Assembly (NCBI GenBank): GCA_030656145.1
Contig: JAUSOF010000021.1
Span: 1-54,848, forward strand
Source of the DNA: Pseudomonas sp.
GTDB lineage: Bacteria; Pseudomonadota; Gammaproteobacteria; Pseudomonadales; Pseudomonadaceae
Length of the DNA stretch: 54,848 bases
Direction: 5' to 3'
Made by a program: the position numbers and the translations under genes. Positions 21,024 to 33,540 of the stretch are shown piece after piece (the first letter of the stretch is position 1; each line of letters opens with the position of its first letter). Below the pieces are notes generated by a model. It saw only the letters and a list, made by a program, of their open reading frames with translations, was not told the DNA's origin and ran no database searches.

Positions 21024-22793
21024 ATGACTATTCGTACTCTTTCTTTTGACGCCATCATCATCGGTGGCGGCGGCGCGGGTATGCGTGCTGCATTGCAGTT
21101 GGCTCAAGGCGGCCACAAGACCGCAGTAGTCACCAAGGTGTTCCCAACTCGGTCGCACACCGTTTCCGCTCAGGGCGGCATTACCTGCGCCATCGCCTCG
21201 GCTGATCCAAATGACGACTGGCGCTGGCATATGTATGACACCGTCAAGGGTTCTGATTACATCGGCGACCAGGACGCAATCGAATACATGTGCTCCGTTG
21301 GTCCAGAAGCCGTGTTCGAGCTGGAGCACATGGGTCTGCCGTTTTCCCGTACCGAGCAGGGCCGCATCTATCAGCGTCCGTTCGGTGGCCAGTCCAAGGA
21401 CTTTGGCAAGGGTGGTCAGGCTGCTCGTACCTGCGCTGCCGCTGACCGCACTGGTCATGCGTTGCTGCACACCCTGTATCAAGCCAACCTCAAGGGCGGC
21501 ACCTCGTTTCTTAACGAGTGGTATGCGGTCGATTTGGTGAAAAACCAGGATGGCGTGATTGTTGGTGTGATCGCAATTTGCATCGAAACCGGCGAGACCG
21601 TTTATATCCGCTCCAAGGCCACAGTGCTGGCTACTGGCGGTGCAGGGCGCATCTATGCCTCGACCACCAACGCCCTGATCAACACGGGTGATGGCATCGG
21701 CATGGCCCTGCGTGCAGGCGTGCCTGTGCAAGACATCGAAATGTGGCAGTTCCATCCGACCGGCATTGCTGGTGCCGGCACTCTGGTAACCGAAGGTTGC
21801 CGTGGTGAAGGTGGCTACTTGATCAACAAGCATGGCGAGCGTTTCATGGAGCGCTATGCGCCGAACGCCAAAGACCTGGCTGGCCGCGACGTAGTTGCGC
21901 GCTCCATGGTCAAGGAAATCATCGCCGGTAACGGTTGTGGTCCTGATGGCGATCACGTGATGCTCAAGCTCGATCACCTCGGCGAAGAAGTGCTGCACAG
22001 CCGTCTGCCGGGTATCTGTGAGCTGTCCAAGACCTTTGCTCACGTTGATCCAGTGGTTGCGCCGATTCCGGTCGTGCCGACCTGCCATTACATGATGGGC
22101 GGCGTGCCGACCAATATTCATGGCCAGGCCATCACTCAGGATGCCAACGGCAACGACAAGATCATCGAAGGCCTGTTCGCGGTAGGCGAAGTCGCTTGCG
22201 TATCGGTACACGGTGCCAACCGTCTGGGTGGCAACTCGCTGCTCGATCTGGTGGTGTTCGGTCGTGCTGCCGGGATCCATCTGGAAAAAGCGTTGAAGGA
22301 AGGTGTTGATTACCGCGGCGCCTCCGAAACCGACATCGAGCAGTCGCTCAAGCGTCTGGCTGGTGTCAACGAGCGCACCACCGGCGAAGATGTAGCGCCA
22401 CTGCGTAAAGAGCTGCAAACCTGCATGCAGAATTATTTCGGGGTATTCCGTACCGGCGAATATATGCAGAAAGGCATCGAACAACTGGTCGACCTGCGTG
22501 AGCGGATCGCGAACGTCAAGATCGCGGATAAGAGCCAGGCGTTCAACACTGCGCGTATCGAAGCGTTGGAACTGCAAAACCTTCTTGAAGTGGCCGAGGC
22601 GACTGCGGTGGCTGCGGAGGTTCGTAAAGAATCCCGTGGTGCCCATGCCCGCGAAGACTATGAAGATCGTGATGACGAGAACTGGCTATGCCATTCCCTG
22701 TACTTCCCGGGTGAAAAGCGTGTTGCCAAACGCGCTGTTAACTTCTCGCCGAAGACAGTTCCGACGTTTGAACCCATGATTCGGACTTACTAA
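21024..22793 (+). CDS. sdhA: Succinate dehydrogenase flavoprotein subunit
   Basis: 589-residue FAD-binding catalytic subunit oxidising succinate to fumarate. The dinucleotide motif [14 protein letters not shown] is near residue 10. The covalent-FAD histidine lies in [12 protein letters not shown]. The active-site segment [21 protein letters not shown] is present, and the length is normal. It is the third gene of sdhCDAB. Confidence 0.98.
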   Translation: MTIRTLSFDAIIIGGGGAGMRAALQLAQGGHKTAVVTKVFPTRSHTVSAQGGITCAIASADPNDDWRWHMYDTVKGSDYIGDQDAIEYMCSVGPEAVFELEHMGLPFSRTEQGRIYQRPFGGQSKDFGKGGQAARTCAAADRTGHALLHTLYQANLKGGTSFLNEWYAVDLVKNQDGVIVGVIAICIETGETVYIRSKATVLATGGAGRIYASTTNALINTGDGIGMALRAGVPVQDIEMWQFHPTGIAGAGTLVTEGCRGEGGYLINKHGERFMERYAPNAKDLAGRDVVARSMVKEIIAGNGCGPDGDHVMLKLDHLGEEVLHSRLPGICELSKTFAHVDPVVAPIPVVPTCHYMMGGVPTNIHGQAITQDANGNDKIIEGLFAVGEVACVSVHGANRLGGNSLLDLVVFGRAAGIHLEKALKEGVDYRGASETDIEQSLKRLAGVNERTTGEDVAPLRKELQTCMQNYFGVFRTGEYMQKGIEQLVDLRERIANVKIADKSQAFNTARIEALELQNLLEVAEATAVAAEVRKESRGAHAREDYEDRDDENWLCHSLYFPGEKRVAKRAVNFSPKTVPTFEPMIRTY

Positions 22794-22804
22794 GGGTGGC
22801 GGAT

Positions 22805-23509
22805 ATGTTGCAAGTCAGTGTTTATCGTTACAACCCGGAGCAGGATGCTTCGCCATTCATGCAGGATTTCCAGATCGACACCGGCGGCAAGGACATCATG
22901 GTTCTTGACGTGCTGGCCTTGATCAAGGAACAGGACGTAACGTTCTCCTACCGTCGCTCCTGCCGCGAAGGCGTGTGTGGTTCCGATGGTATGAATATCA
23001 ACGGCAAGAATGGCCTGGCCTGCATCACCCCGCTGTCGGCGGTGGTGAAAGGCGGCAAGCTGGTTGTCCGTCCTTTGCCGGGATTGCCAGTCATTCGTGA
23101 CCTGGTCGTTGATATGAGCATCTTCTACAAGCAATACGAGAAAGTGCAGCCGTACCTGCAGAACGATACGCCGGCTCCGGCCATCGAGCGCCTGCAAACG
23201 CCGGAAGAACGCGAGAAGCTGGATGGTCTCTATGAGTGCATTCTGTGCGCTTGCTGTTCGACCAGCTGCCCATCGTTCTGGTGGAATCCGGACAAGTTCC
23301 TCGGTCCAGCTGCGTTGCTGCAGGCCTATCGTTTTCTGGCCGACAGCCGTGACACCAAGACCGAAGAGCGCCTGGCTGCATTGGACGACCCGTTTAGCGT
23401 GTTCCGCTGCCGCGGCATCATGAACTGCGTGAACGTTTGCCCCAAAGGTCTCAACCCGACCAAGGCAATCGGCCACGTGCGCAACATGCTGTTGCAAAGC
23501 GGTATCTGA
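22805..23509 (+). CDS. sdhB: Succinate dehydrogenase iron-sulfur subunit
   Basis: 234-residue electron-transfer subunit. Cysteines for three clusters are visible: [2Fe-2S] in SCREGVCGSDG plus a later Cys, [4Fe-4S] in CILCACCSTSCPS, and [3Fe-4S] in CRGIMNCVNVCPKG. I use the ATG at 22805 (MLQVSVYRYNPE), with GGGTGG upstream. Confidence 0.97.
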   Translation: MLQVSVYRYNPEQDASPFMQDFQIDTGGKDIMVLDVLALIKEQDVTFSYRRSCREGVCGSDGMNINGKNGLACITPLSAVVKGGKLVVRPLPGLPVIRDLVVDMSIFYKQYEKVQPYLQNDTPAPAIERLQTPEEREKLDGLYECILCACCSTSCPSFWWNPDKFLGPAALLQAYRFLADSRDTKTEERLAALDDPFSVFRCRGIMNCVNVCPKGLNPTKAIGHVRNMLLQSGI

Positions 23510-23753
23510 TTCAAGGTTTTACCTGTACACCTGCGGCGCTGGTTTTGAAATCAGTGCCGCAGTCTAGCCAGAGCTGCAGCTCACAAAGCCGTGGCTCTAA
23601 CTTTGTAAAATATGACGATCAGCAGGGGCATCCGGGCTGGTGCCCGGACTATCTGCGGGATCCGTGGTGGCTTTGTCGCAGTCGCTGCTTCAAGACTTCG
23701 CAAGCCTGACGGTTTCTTCGCCGGTGGTGTCCCCTTACCGAGGGTGACCAAGC
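23510..23753. other. sdhB-sucA intercistronic region with hairpin
   Basis: 244 nt with no gene. An 11-bp stem with one G-T pair (CTGCGGCGCTG at 23531-23541, CAGTGCCGCAG at 23552-23562) has no T-run after it, so read-through into sucA is expected. An extra promoter for sucA could lie in the AT-richer part around 23600-23615, but the match is not convincing. Confidence 0.45.
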
Positions 23754-26585
23754 ATGCAAGAAAGCGTGATGCAGCGCATGTGGAACAGTGCCCACCTATC
23801 CGGTGGTAACGCTGCCTATGTGGAAGAGCTCTATGAGCTTTACCTGCACGATCCCAACGCTGTGCCCGAAGAGTGGCGCACCTACTTTCAGAAGTTGCCG
23901 GCAGATGGCAACGCTGCTACTGACGTATCGCATTCTACGGTTCGCGATCATTTCGTGTTGCTGGCGAAAAACCAGCGCCGTGCCCAGCCGGTTTCCGCCG
24001 GCAGCGTGAGCAGTGAACACGAAAAGAAGCAGGTAGAAGTCCTGCGCATGATCCAGGCTTTTCGCATGCGTGGCCATCAGGCTGCCCAGCTCGATCCGCT
24101 TGGTTTGTGGCAGCGGCATGCTCCGGCTGAACTGTCGATCAATCACTATGGGCTGACCAATTCCGACCTGGACACCACCTTCCGTACCGGTGGCCTGTTC
24201 ATTGGCAAGGAAGAGGCTACTCTGCGTGAAATTCACGAAGCCTTGCAGCAGACATATTGCCGCACCATCGGTGCCGAGTTCACCCATATCGTCGATTCCG
24301 AGCAGCGCAACTGGTTTGCCCAGCGCCTGGAAAGCGTGCGTGGGCGTCCGAGTGTTTCGACGGAAGTGCAAAGCCATCTGCTGGAGCGTCTGACTGCCGC
24401 CGAGGGCTTGGAAAAATACCTGGGCACTAAATACCCGGGTACCAAGCGTTTCGGTCTGGAAGGCGGCGAAAGCCTGATTCCGCTGCTCGATGAAATGATC
24501 CAGCGCGCCGGCTCCTACGGCACCAAGGAAGTGGTCATCGGCATGGCTCACCGTGGTCGCCTCAACGTCTTGGTCAACACTTTTGGCAAGAACCCACGTG
24601 ACTTGTTCGACGAGTTTGAGGGCAAGAAGCAGGCAGCCCTCGGTTCCGGCGACGTCAAGTATCACCAGGGCTTCTCTTCCAACGTGATGACTGCCGGTGG
24701 TGAAGTCCACTTGGCTATGGCCTTCAACCCGTCTCACCTGGAAATCGTTTCGCCAGTGGTTGAGGGTTCGGTGCGGGCTCGTCAGGACCGCCGCAACGAC
24801 AGTGCCGGTGACAAGGTGCTCCCGGTTTCGCTGCACGGTGATGCGGCGTTCGCCGGTCAGGGTGTGGTGATGGAGACCTTCCAGATGTCGCAGACCCGTG
24901 GTTTCAAGACGGGTGGCACTATCCATATCGTGATCAACAACCAAGTCGGCTTCACTATCAGTAACCCGGAAGATTCGCGTTCCACCGAGTACTGCACCGA
25001 CGTGGCGAAGATGATCCAGGCGCCGATCCTGCACGTAAATGGCGATGATCCTGAAGCGGTGCTGTTCGTCACTCAGCTGGCTGTCGACTATCGCATGCAG
25101 TTCAAGCGTGATGTGGTGATCGATCTGGTGTGTTACCGCCGTCGCGGTCACAACGAAGCCGATGAGCCGAGCGGCACCCAGCCGATGATGTACCAGCAGA
25201 TCAGTAAACAGCGCACCACCCGTGAGCTGTATGCCGATGCCCTGACTGCAGCTGTACGTCACTCTGCCGATGATGTGCAGAGCAAGATCGATGAGTATCG
25301 CACCGCCCTGGACAATGGCCAGCATGTGGTCAAGAGCCTGGTCAAGGAGCCGAACAAGGAGTTGTTCGTCGACTGGCGCCCGTATCTGGGCCATACCTGG
25401 ACCGCACGTCACGACACCCGTTTCGAGCTCAAAACCCTGCAGGATCTGTCCGCCAAGCTGCTGGAGATTCCGGAAGGCTTCGTGGTTCAGCGCCAGGTCG
25501 CGAAGATTCTCGAAGACCGTCAGAAGATGGGCGCTGGTGCGCTGCCGATCAACTGGGGCTATGCCGAAACCATGGCCTACGCCACCCTGTTGTTTGAAGG
25601 CCACCCGATCCGCATGACCGGCCAGGACATTGGCCGTGGCACCTTCTCGCACCGTCACGCGGTGTTGCACAACCAGAAGGAGCCGGGTTCGCACGTTCCG
25701 CTCAAGCATCTGTATAGCGGTCAGCCGCGTTTCGATCTCTACGATTCGCTGCTCTCGGAAGAAGCGGCGTTGGCGTTCGAGTACGGTTACGCGACTACCA
25801 AGCCGGATGCTTTGGTCATTTGGGAAGCCCAGTTCGGCGACTTCGCCAACGGTGCCCAGGTGGTGATCGATCAGTTCATCACCAGCGGCGAGCACAAGTG
25901 GGGCCGTCTTTGTGGTCTGACCATGCTGTTGCCGCACGGCTATGAAGGCCAGGGCCCGGAGCACTCCTCCGCACGCCTGGAGCGCTTCCTGCAACTGAGC
26001 GCTGAGCACAACATTCAGGTGTGTGTGCCGACTACCCCGGCGCAGGTTTACCACATGTTGCGGCGCCAGATGATCCGCCCACTGCGTAAGCCGCTTATCG
26101 CCTTGACGCCGAAGTCGTTGTTGCGCCACAAGTTGGCCATCTCGACCTTGGAAGATCTGGCCGAAGGCTCGTTCCAGACCGTGATTCCAGAGATCGATAC
26201 CATCGATCCGAAGAAGGTCGAGCGCATGATCCTGTGCAGCGGCAAGGTCTACTACGACTTGCTGGAGAAGCGTCGTGCCGAAGCTCGCGAAGATATCGCC
26301 ATCGTGCGTATCGAGCAGCTCTATCCGTTCCCGGAAGAAGATCTGGCCGAAGTCCTGGCAGCGTACAAGCATCTCAAGCACATCGTCTGGTGTCAGGAAG
26401 AGCCGATGAACCAGGGTGCCTGGTATTGCAGTCAGCATCACATGCGTCGCGTCGCCACTGCGTACAAGAAGACTCTGTTCCTCGAGTACGCCGGCCGCGA
26501 AGGCTCTGCTGCCCCGGCTTGCGGTTACGCTTCAATGCACGCTGAGCAGCAGGACAAACTGCTGCAAGACGCCTTCACTGTTTAA
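23754..26585 (+). CDS. sucA: 2-oxoglutarate dehydrogenase E1 component
   Basis: 943-residue thiamine-diphosphate enzyme that decarboxylates 2-oxoglutarate and passes the succinyl group to SucB. The N terminus (WNSAHLSGGNAAYVEELYELYLHDP) is the SucB-binding helix. GMAHRGRLNVLVN and the ThDP/Mg segment GDAAFAGQGVV lie in the first half, and the GHNEADEP active-site motif follows. Length is normal. The ATG at 23754 has GAGGGTGA upstream. Confidence 0.97.
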   Translation: MQESVMQRMWNSAHLSGGNAAYVEELYELYLHDPNAVPEEWRTYFQKLPADGNAATDVSHSTVRDHFVLLAKNQRRAQPVSAGSVSSEHEKKQVEVLRMIQAFRMRGHQAAQLDPLGLWQRHAPAELSINHYGLTNSDLDTTFRTGGLFIGKEEATLREIHEALQQTYCRTIGAEFTHIVDSEQRNWFAQRLESVRGRPSVSTEVQSHLLERLTAAEGLEKYLGTKYPGTKRFGLEGGESLIPLLDEMIQRAGSYGTKEVVIGMAHRGRLNVLVNTFGKNPRDLFDEFEGKKQAALGSGDVKYHQGFSSNVMTAGGEVHLAMAFNPSHLEIVSPVVEGSVRARQDRRNDSAGDKVLPVSLHGDAAFAGQGVVMETFQMSQTRGFKTGGTIHIVINNQVGFTISNPEDSRSTEYCTDVAKMIQAPILHVNGDDPEAVLFVTQLAVDYRMQFKRDVVIDLVCYRRRGHNEADEPSGTQPMMYQQISKQRTTRELYADALTAAVRHSADDVQSKIDEYRTALDNGQHVVKSLVKEPNKELFVDWRPYLGHTWTARHDTRFELKTLQDLSAKLLEIPEGFVVQRQVAKILEDRQKMGAGALPINWGYAETMAYATLLFEGHPIRMTGQDIGRGTFSHRHAVLHNQKEPGSHVPLKHLYSGQPRFDLYDSLLSEEAALAFEYGYATTKPDALVIWEAQFGDFANGAQVVIDQFITSGEHKWGRLCGLTMLLPHGYEGQGPEHSSARLERFLQLSAEHNIQVCVPTTPAQVYHMLRRQMIRPLRKPLIALTPKSLLRHKLAISTLEDLAEGSFQTVIPEIDTIDPKKVERMILCSGKVYYDLLEKRRAEAREDIAIVRIEQLYPFPEEDLAEVLAAYKHLKHIVWCQEEPMNQGAWYCSQHHMRRVATAYKKTLFLEYAGREGSAAPACGYASMHAEQQDKLLQDAFTV

Positions 26586-26598
26586 CGCCTTTGCGCAA

Positions 26599-26622
26599 GA
26601 GGCGGCCTGATGAGGCCGCCTC
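26599..26622. other. Intercistronic hairpin between sucA and sucB
   Basis: A perfect 10-bp GC-rich stem (GAGGCGGCCT / AGGCCGCCTC) with a GATG loop and no T-run. It is probably an RNA-stability or processing element rather than a terminator. Confidence 0.6.
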
Positions 26623-26655
26623 GCAGAAGAAACCGAATTTAAGGAACCACACACA

Positions 26656-27873
26656 ATGGCTATCGAGATCAAAGCCCCTACTTTCCCGGAATCGGTTGCC
26701 GATGGCACCGTGGCTACTTGGCACAAGAAGCCGGGCGATGCGGTCAAGCGCGACGAGCTGATCGTCGACATCGAAACCGATAAAGTAGTGATCGAAGTGC
26801 TGGCCGAGGCCGACGGTGTCCTCGCGAGCATCGTCAAAAACGAAGGCGATACCGTCCTCAGCAATGAATTGCTCGGCACCCTGAGCGAAGGTGGTGCTGC
26901 TGCTTCTGCACCGGTTGCCGCCCAGGCTGCCGCGCCTGCCGCTGCCGCTGCTCCTGGTGTTGCGGGTGATGATCAAATCCTCTCGCCGGCTGCGCGCAAG
27001 CTGGCCGAAGAGAACGGCATTGACCCGAACAGCATTGCCGGTACTGGCAAGGGTGGTCGGGTGACCAAGGAAGATGTAGTCGCCGCTGCCGAAGCCAAGA
27101 AGAATGCTCCCGCGCCAGTTGCCAAGGCTGCTGCCCCGGTAGCTGCCGCGCCGGTACTGGCCGCCGGCGATCGCGTCGAGAAGCGCGTGCCGATGACCCG
27201 CCTGCGTGCCAAGGTAGCCGAGCGGCTGGTCGAAGCTCAGTCCACTATGGCCATGCTGACTACCTTCAACGAAGTCGATATGACTGAAGTCATGGCGCTG
27301 CGTTCGAAGTACAAGGACCTGTTCGAGAAGTCCCACAACGGTGTGCGCCTGGGCTTCATGTCGTTCTTCGTCAAGGCCACCACCGAAGCGCTGAAGCGAT
27401 TCCCGGCGGTTAATGCCTCGATCGATGGCACCGACATCGTCTACCACGGCTATGCCGACATTGGTGTTGCCGTATCCAGCGACCGCGGTCTGGTGGTGCC
27501 GGTACTGCGCAATGCCGAGCTGATGAGCCTGGCTGAAGTCGAAGGCGGCATTGCAACTTTTGGCAAGAAGGCCAAAGAAGGCAAGCTGTCGATCGACGAC
27601 ATGACCGGCGGTACGTTCACCATCACCAACGGTGGTACCTTCGGTTCGATGATGTCGACGCCGATCGTCAACCCGCCGCAAGCTGCGATTCTGGGGATGC
27701 ACAACATCCTGCAGCGCCCGATGGCCGTCAACGGTCAGGTGGTTATTCGTCCGATGATGTACCTGGCCTTGTCCTATGACCACCGCCTGATCGATGGTAA
27801 GGAAGCCGTGACCTTCCTGGTGACCATCAAGAACTTGCTGGAAGACCCGGCGCGCCTGCTGCTGGATATCTAA
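26656..27873 (+). CDS. sucB: 2-oxoglutarate dehydrogenase E2 (dihydrolipoyl succinyltransferase)
   Basis: 405-residue core of the complex. It has one lipoyl domain (residues 1-75; lipoylated lysine in [11 protein letters not shown]), an Ala/Pro-rich linker, an E1/E3-binding domain ([14 protein letters not shown], about 110-145), a second Ala-rich linker, and the catalytic domain ending in the [10 protein letters not shown] motif with the active His and Asp. The ATG at 26656 is preceded by AAGGAA. Confidence 0.97.
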   Translation: MAIEIKAPTFPESVADGTVATWHKKPGDAVKRDELIVDIETDKVVIEVLAEADGVLASIVKNEGDTVLSNELLGTLSEGGAAASAPVAAQAAAPAAAAAPGVAGDDQILSPAARKLAEENGIDPNSIAGTGKGGRVTKEDVVAAAEAKKNAPAPVAKAAAPVAAAPVLAAGDRVEKRVPMTRLRAKVAERLVEAQSTMAMLTTFNEVDMTEVMALRSKYKDLFEKSHNGVRLGFMSFFVKATTEALKRFPAVNASIDGTDIVYHGYADIGVAVSSDRGLVVPVLRNAELMSLAEVEGGIATFGKKAKEGKLSIDDMTGGTFTITNGGTFGSMMSTPIVNPPQAAILGMHNILQRPMAVNGQVVIRPMMYLALSYDHRLIDGKEAVTFLVTIKNLLEDPARLLLDI

Positions 27874-27891
27874 AAGCCAGTCTCTCCCACG

Positions 27892-29376
<1,485 letters not shown>

Positions 29377-29598
29377 CAAGAAGCGCTAAGTAGTCGTTTG
29401 TAAGTCGCTGCGTACTGGTTGTTGTTTGTAGTTGACCAGTAGTGGTGACGTTACAAGAAGAACCACGGCGGACTGCCCGTGCTGAGCCTCGCGCTAGCGC
29501 GGAATGCCGTCGGATTGCTCGCAGAAGCAGTCACAGGTGGTGCGGCATCACAAGTGCAGCACCGAATGCGCAATACCTAACGAAGACGGTAGACAAGC

Positions 29599-30764
<1,166 letters not shown>

Positions 30765-30765
<1 letters not shown>

Positions 30766-31652
30766 TGAGCGTCCTGATCAATAAAGACACCAAGGTAATC
30801 TGCCAGGGCTTCACCGGCTCGCAAGGCACTTTCCACTCCGAACAAGCCATCGCCTACGGCACCAAGATGGTTGGCGGCGTGACGCCGGGTAAAGGCGGCA
30901 CCACTCACCTGAATCTGCCGGTGTTCAACACCGTGCGTGAAGCAGTTGAGCAGACCGGCGCAACCGCCAGCGTGATCTACGTTCCGGCTCCCTTCTGTAA
31001 GGACTCGATCCTTGAAGCGGCCATGAGCGGCATCAAGCTGATCGTCTGCATCACCGAAGGCATCGCCACCATCGACATGCTCGAAGCCAAGGTCAAGTGC
31101 GACGAACTGGGTGTGGTCCTGATCGGCCCGAACTGCCCTGGCGTAATCACTCCGGGCGAGTGCAAGATCGGCATCATGCCGGGTCACATCCACCTGCCAG
31201 GTAAAGTAGGCATCGTGTCGCGTTCCGGCACCCTGACTTACGAAGCCGTCAAGCAGACCACTGATGCCGGTTTCGGTCAGTCCACCTGTGTCGGTATCGG
31301 CGGTGACCCGATCCCAGGCTCCAACTTCATCGACATCCTGAAGCTGTTCCAGGAAGACCCGAAGACCGAAGCGATCGTGATGATCGGTGAGATCGGCGGT
31401 TCGGCTGAAGAAGAAGCTGCTGCTTACATCAAGGCCAACGTGACCAAACCAGTGGTGTCCTATATCGCTGGTGTGACCGCTCCGGCGGGCAAGCGTATGG
31501 GCCACGCCGGCGCGATCATCTCCGGCGGCAAGGGTACTGCAGACGAGAAGTTCGCAGCCCTGGAAGACGCTGGTGTGAAAACCGTGCGTTCCCTGGCTGA
31601 CATCGGCAAGGCCTTGGCCGAGCTGACCGGCTGGGAAGTGAAAAAAGCCTAA
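30765..31652 (+). CDS. sucD: Succinyl-CoA synthetase alpha subunit
   Basis: 295-residue subunit carrying the phosphohistidine, seen in [13 protein letters not shown]. CoA-binding segments [15 protein letters not shown] and [20 protein letters not shown] are present. It is coupled to sucC by a TAATG overlap and is the last gene of the sdh-suc cluster, followed by a strong terminator. Confidence 0.98.
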
Positions 31653-31667
31653 GGCTTTTTTGACCTG

Positions 31668-31699
31668 AAAAAAGGCCACCTTCGGGTGGCCTTTTTTTT
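31668..31699 (+). terminator. Intrinsic terminator of the sdh-suc operon
   Basis: A 14-bp stem, AAAAAAGGCCACC with GGTGGCCTTTTTT, closed by a stable TTCG tetraloop and followed by T residues, 16 nt after sucD. A smaller palindrome (AAAAAAGCCTAAGGCTTTTTT region, 31641-31661) overlaps the sucD stop codon. Confidence 0.93.
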
Positions 31700-31937
31700 C
31701 ATTGGGCGTAGATGAACTGTTGTCGATGCGACAGCTTTTTTCACCAGCCCGACAGCCTGAGCTTCGCCAGTGCCGCTGGCAGGTCAATTTCGTTAGGCTT
31801 GCAACTATTAACACCTGCTCCGTCACAAGCGGCTCAGGGTGCTGCAGTGGCCCAGCTCAACCGGCAGGGTGACGTTTCCCCTGATCCATCGGGAAACCCT
31901 CGGAACTCATAACTTTCTGCCTGTGGTATTTCCCTCT
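31700..31937. other. brnQ leader/promoter region
   Basis: 238 nt with no gene. A 7-bp hairpin (GTTTCCC at 31874-31880, GGGAAAC at 31891-31897) lies about 40 nt before the brnQ start. It has no T-run and its role is unknown. Confidence 0.4.
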
Positions 31938-33251
31938 ATGAATCGTTTGAAAGGCTCGGATCTCCTGGCCCTTGGCTTTATGACCTTTGCCCTGTTTCTA
32001 GGCGCTGGCAACATCATCTTCCCGCCGAGCGCCGGTATGGCCGCTGGCGACAACATCGGCCTGGCGGCCCTGGGTTTCCTGCTCACCGGTGTCGGTCTGC
32101 CGCTGCTCACCATCGTGGCCCTGGCCCGGGTCGGCGGCGGTATGGCGCTGCTCACCGCGCCTCTGGGCAAGCGCGCCGGGATGCTGTTCGCGGTGGCGGT
32201 GTACCTGGCAATCGGTCCGCTGTTTGCCACGCCGCGCACTGCGGTGGTGTCTTTCGAGATGGCGGTTGCGCCGTTCACTGGTAATTCCGCAATGCCGTTG
32301 TTGATCTACACCCTGGCGTATTTCGCCGCGGTGCTGTTCCTGTCGCTCAATCCGGGGCAGTTGGTCGATCGCGTAGGTAAATTCATTGCACCTGTGCTGT
32401 TGGCCGCACTCCTGGTGCTGGGTGGCGCTGCATTGCTGATGCCCGCCGGCGCAATTGGTCCGGTTGCTGCGGATTATCAGGCAGCGCCCTTCGTGCAGGG
32501 CTTTCTGCAAGGCTACCTGACCATGGATACCCTGGGTGCGTTGGTGTTCGGTATTGTGATTGCCACTGCTATCCGCGACCGGGGAGTGACTGATGGAGCG
32601 TTGATTACCCGTTATTCGGTGATTGCCGGTGTGATTGCAGCCGTTGGCTTGTCCATGGTCTACCTGGCATTGTTTTACCTGGGGGCGACCAGCCAGGGTA
32701 TTGCCGGTGAGGCGCAGAATGGTGTTCAGGTTCTTACCGCGTATGTGCAGTACACCTTTGGTACCGCGGGCAGCCTGCTGCTGGCGGTGGTGATCACCCT
32801 GGCGTGCCTGACCACAGCGGTAGGGCTACTGACGGCCTGCGGCGAATTCTTCAGCGGCCTGCTACCGGTTTCGTACCGTACGGTTGTCGTGGTGTTTGGC
32901 TTATTCAGCTTGCTGGTGGCCAATCAGGGCTTGACCCAGTTGATCAGTATTTCGATTCCGGTACTGGTTGGCCTCTATCCGCTGGCTATCGTGCTGGTTG
33001 CGTTGAGCCTGCTGGATAACCTGTGGTTGTCATCGCGGCGGGTGTTCGTGCCGGTCATGGCGGTGGCCTTGATCTTTGGTGTGGCCGATGGCTTGGCCGC
33101 TGCAGGTTTCAGCCATTGGCTGCCTGCACTGTTCAGCCAGTTGCCACTGGCTGGGCAGAGCCTGGGCTGGCTGGTGCCAGTGTTGTTGATGCTGCTGCTG
33201 ATGGCGCTGATCGATCGGGCATTGGGCAGGCCGAAGCCGCTAGAGGCTTAA
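31938..33251 (+). CDS. brnQ: Branched-chain amino acid transporter (BrnQ/BraB, LIVCS family)
   Basis: 437-residue inner-membrane cation symporter for leucine, isoleucine and valine with about 12 transmembrane segments. The N-terminal GAGNIIFPPSAGMAAG segment is the family signature. The ATG at 31938 (MNRLKGSDLLALGF) begins right before the first helix; an upstream frame extension is not protein-like. The liu leucine-degradation genes lie 20 kb away at the end of the window. Confidence 0.95.
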   Translation: MNRLKGSDLLALGFMTFALFLGAGNIIFPPSAGMAAGDNIGLAALGFLLTGVGLPLLTIVALARVGGGMALLTAPLGKRAGMLFAVAVYLAIGPLFATPRTAVVSFEMAVAPFTGNSAMPLLIYTLAYFAAVLFLSLNPGQLVDRVGKFIAPVLLAALLVLGGAALLMPAGAIGPVAADYQAAPFVQGFLQGYLTMDTLGALVFGIVIATAIRDRGVTDGALITRYSVIAGVIAAVGLSMVYLALFYLGATSQGIAGEAQNGVQVLTAYVQYTFGTAGSLLLAVVITLACLTTAVGLLTACGEFFSGLLPVSYRTVVVVFGLFSLLVANQGLTQLISISIPVLVGLYPLAIVLVALSLLDNLWLSSRRVFVPVMAVALIFGVADGLAAAGFSHWLPALFSQLPLAGQSLGWLVPVLLMLLLMALIDRALGRPKPLEA

Positions 33252-33265
33252 TCCTGGCTTCAATG

Positions 33266-33295
33266 AAAAGGCCGCCTGTAACAGGCGGCCTTTTT
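33266..33295 (+). terminator. Intrinsic terminator of brnQ
   Basis: A 13-bp stem (AAAAGGCCGCCTG, CAGGCGGCCTTTT) with a TAA loop and a T-run, 15 nt after the brnQ stop codon. Confidence 0.92.
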
Positions 33296-33337
33296 GTTAG
33301 CTATGTACCATTGTGTGTTGCGGGAGGCAGCCGAAAT

Positions 33338-33439
33338 TGGGTTAGGCCGCGTTGCCTGAAGAGCAACGCCACGAAGCCCCGCGAGAGATGCTGTTGCCTG
33401 TTTGGCTTGGCTGCGCCCAACGCGGCCTGCGCCAACCCA
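33338..33439. repeat. Imperfect long inverted repeat (GGTTGGCGCAGGCCGCGTTG type)
   Basis: TGGGTTAGGCCGCGTTG at 33338-33354 is matched in reverse by 33418-33439, which has an extra GGCGCA block. A related string occurs at 50563-50590. This looks like a dispersed Pseudomonas intergenic element, not a gene. Confidence 0.55.
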
Positions 33440-33480
33440 CGACCCATCGCCTCACAGCACGCAATTGGTATATAGCTGTT

Positions 33481-33531
33481 TTGTTAGCCAGTGCAACAGC
33501 AGTGCTGGCTATAATCGGCACTGGCTAACAA
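33481..33531. promoter_or_regulatory. 14-bp perfect inverted repeat around a TATAAT box before the DUF599 gene
   Basis: TTGTTAGCCAGTGC (33481-33494) is the exact inverse of GCACTGGCTAACAA (33518-33531). The 23-nt spacer contains a consensus -10 box TATAAT (33510-33515) and an additional CTGGCT (33505-33510) that can pair with AGCCAG of the left arm. It ends 9 nt before the ATG, next to AGGAG. It could be an operator, or two alternative RNA hairpins. Confidence 0.6.
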
Positions 33532-33540
33532 GGAGTCCCT

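Noticed and set aside
20748..22646. 632-codon minus-strand frame opposite sdhA, and similar ones opposite lpd (27919-29379) and htpG (37673-39619)
   Set aside because: Same explanation: mirror frames of highly expressed genes with no recognisable domains or ribosome binding sites.
23796..26441. 881-codon open frame on the minus strand opposite sucA
   Set aside because: It lies entirely antisense to sucA, whose protein is full-length and motif-complete. Strong codon bias in GC-rich genes creates long empty antisense frames. The translation matches no family and is rich in His, Gln and Arg.
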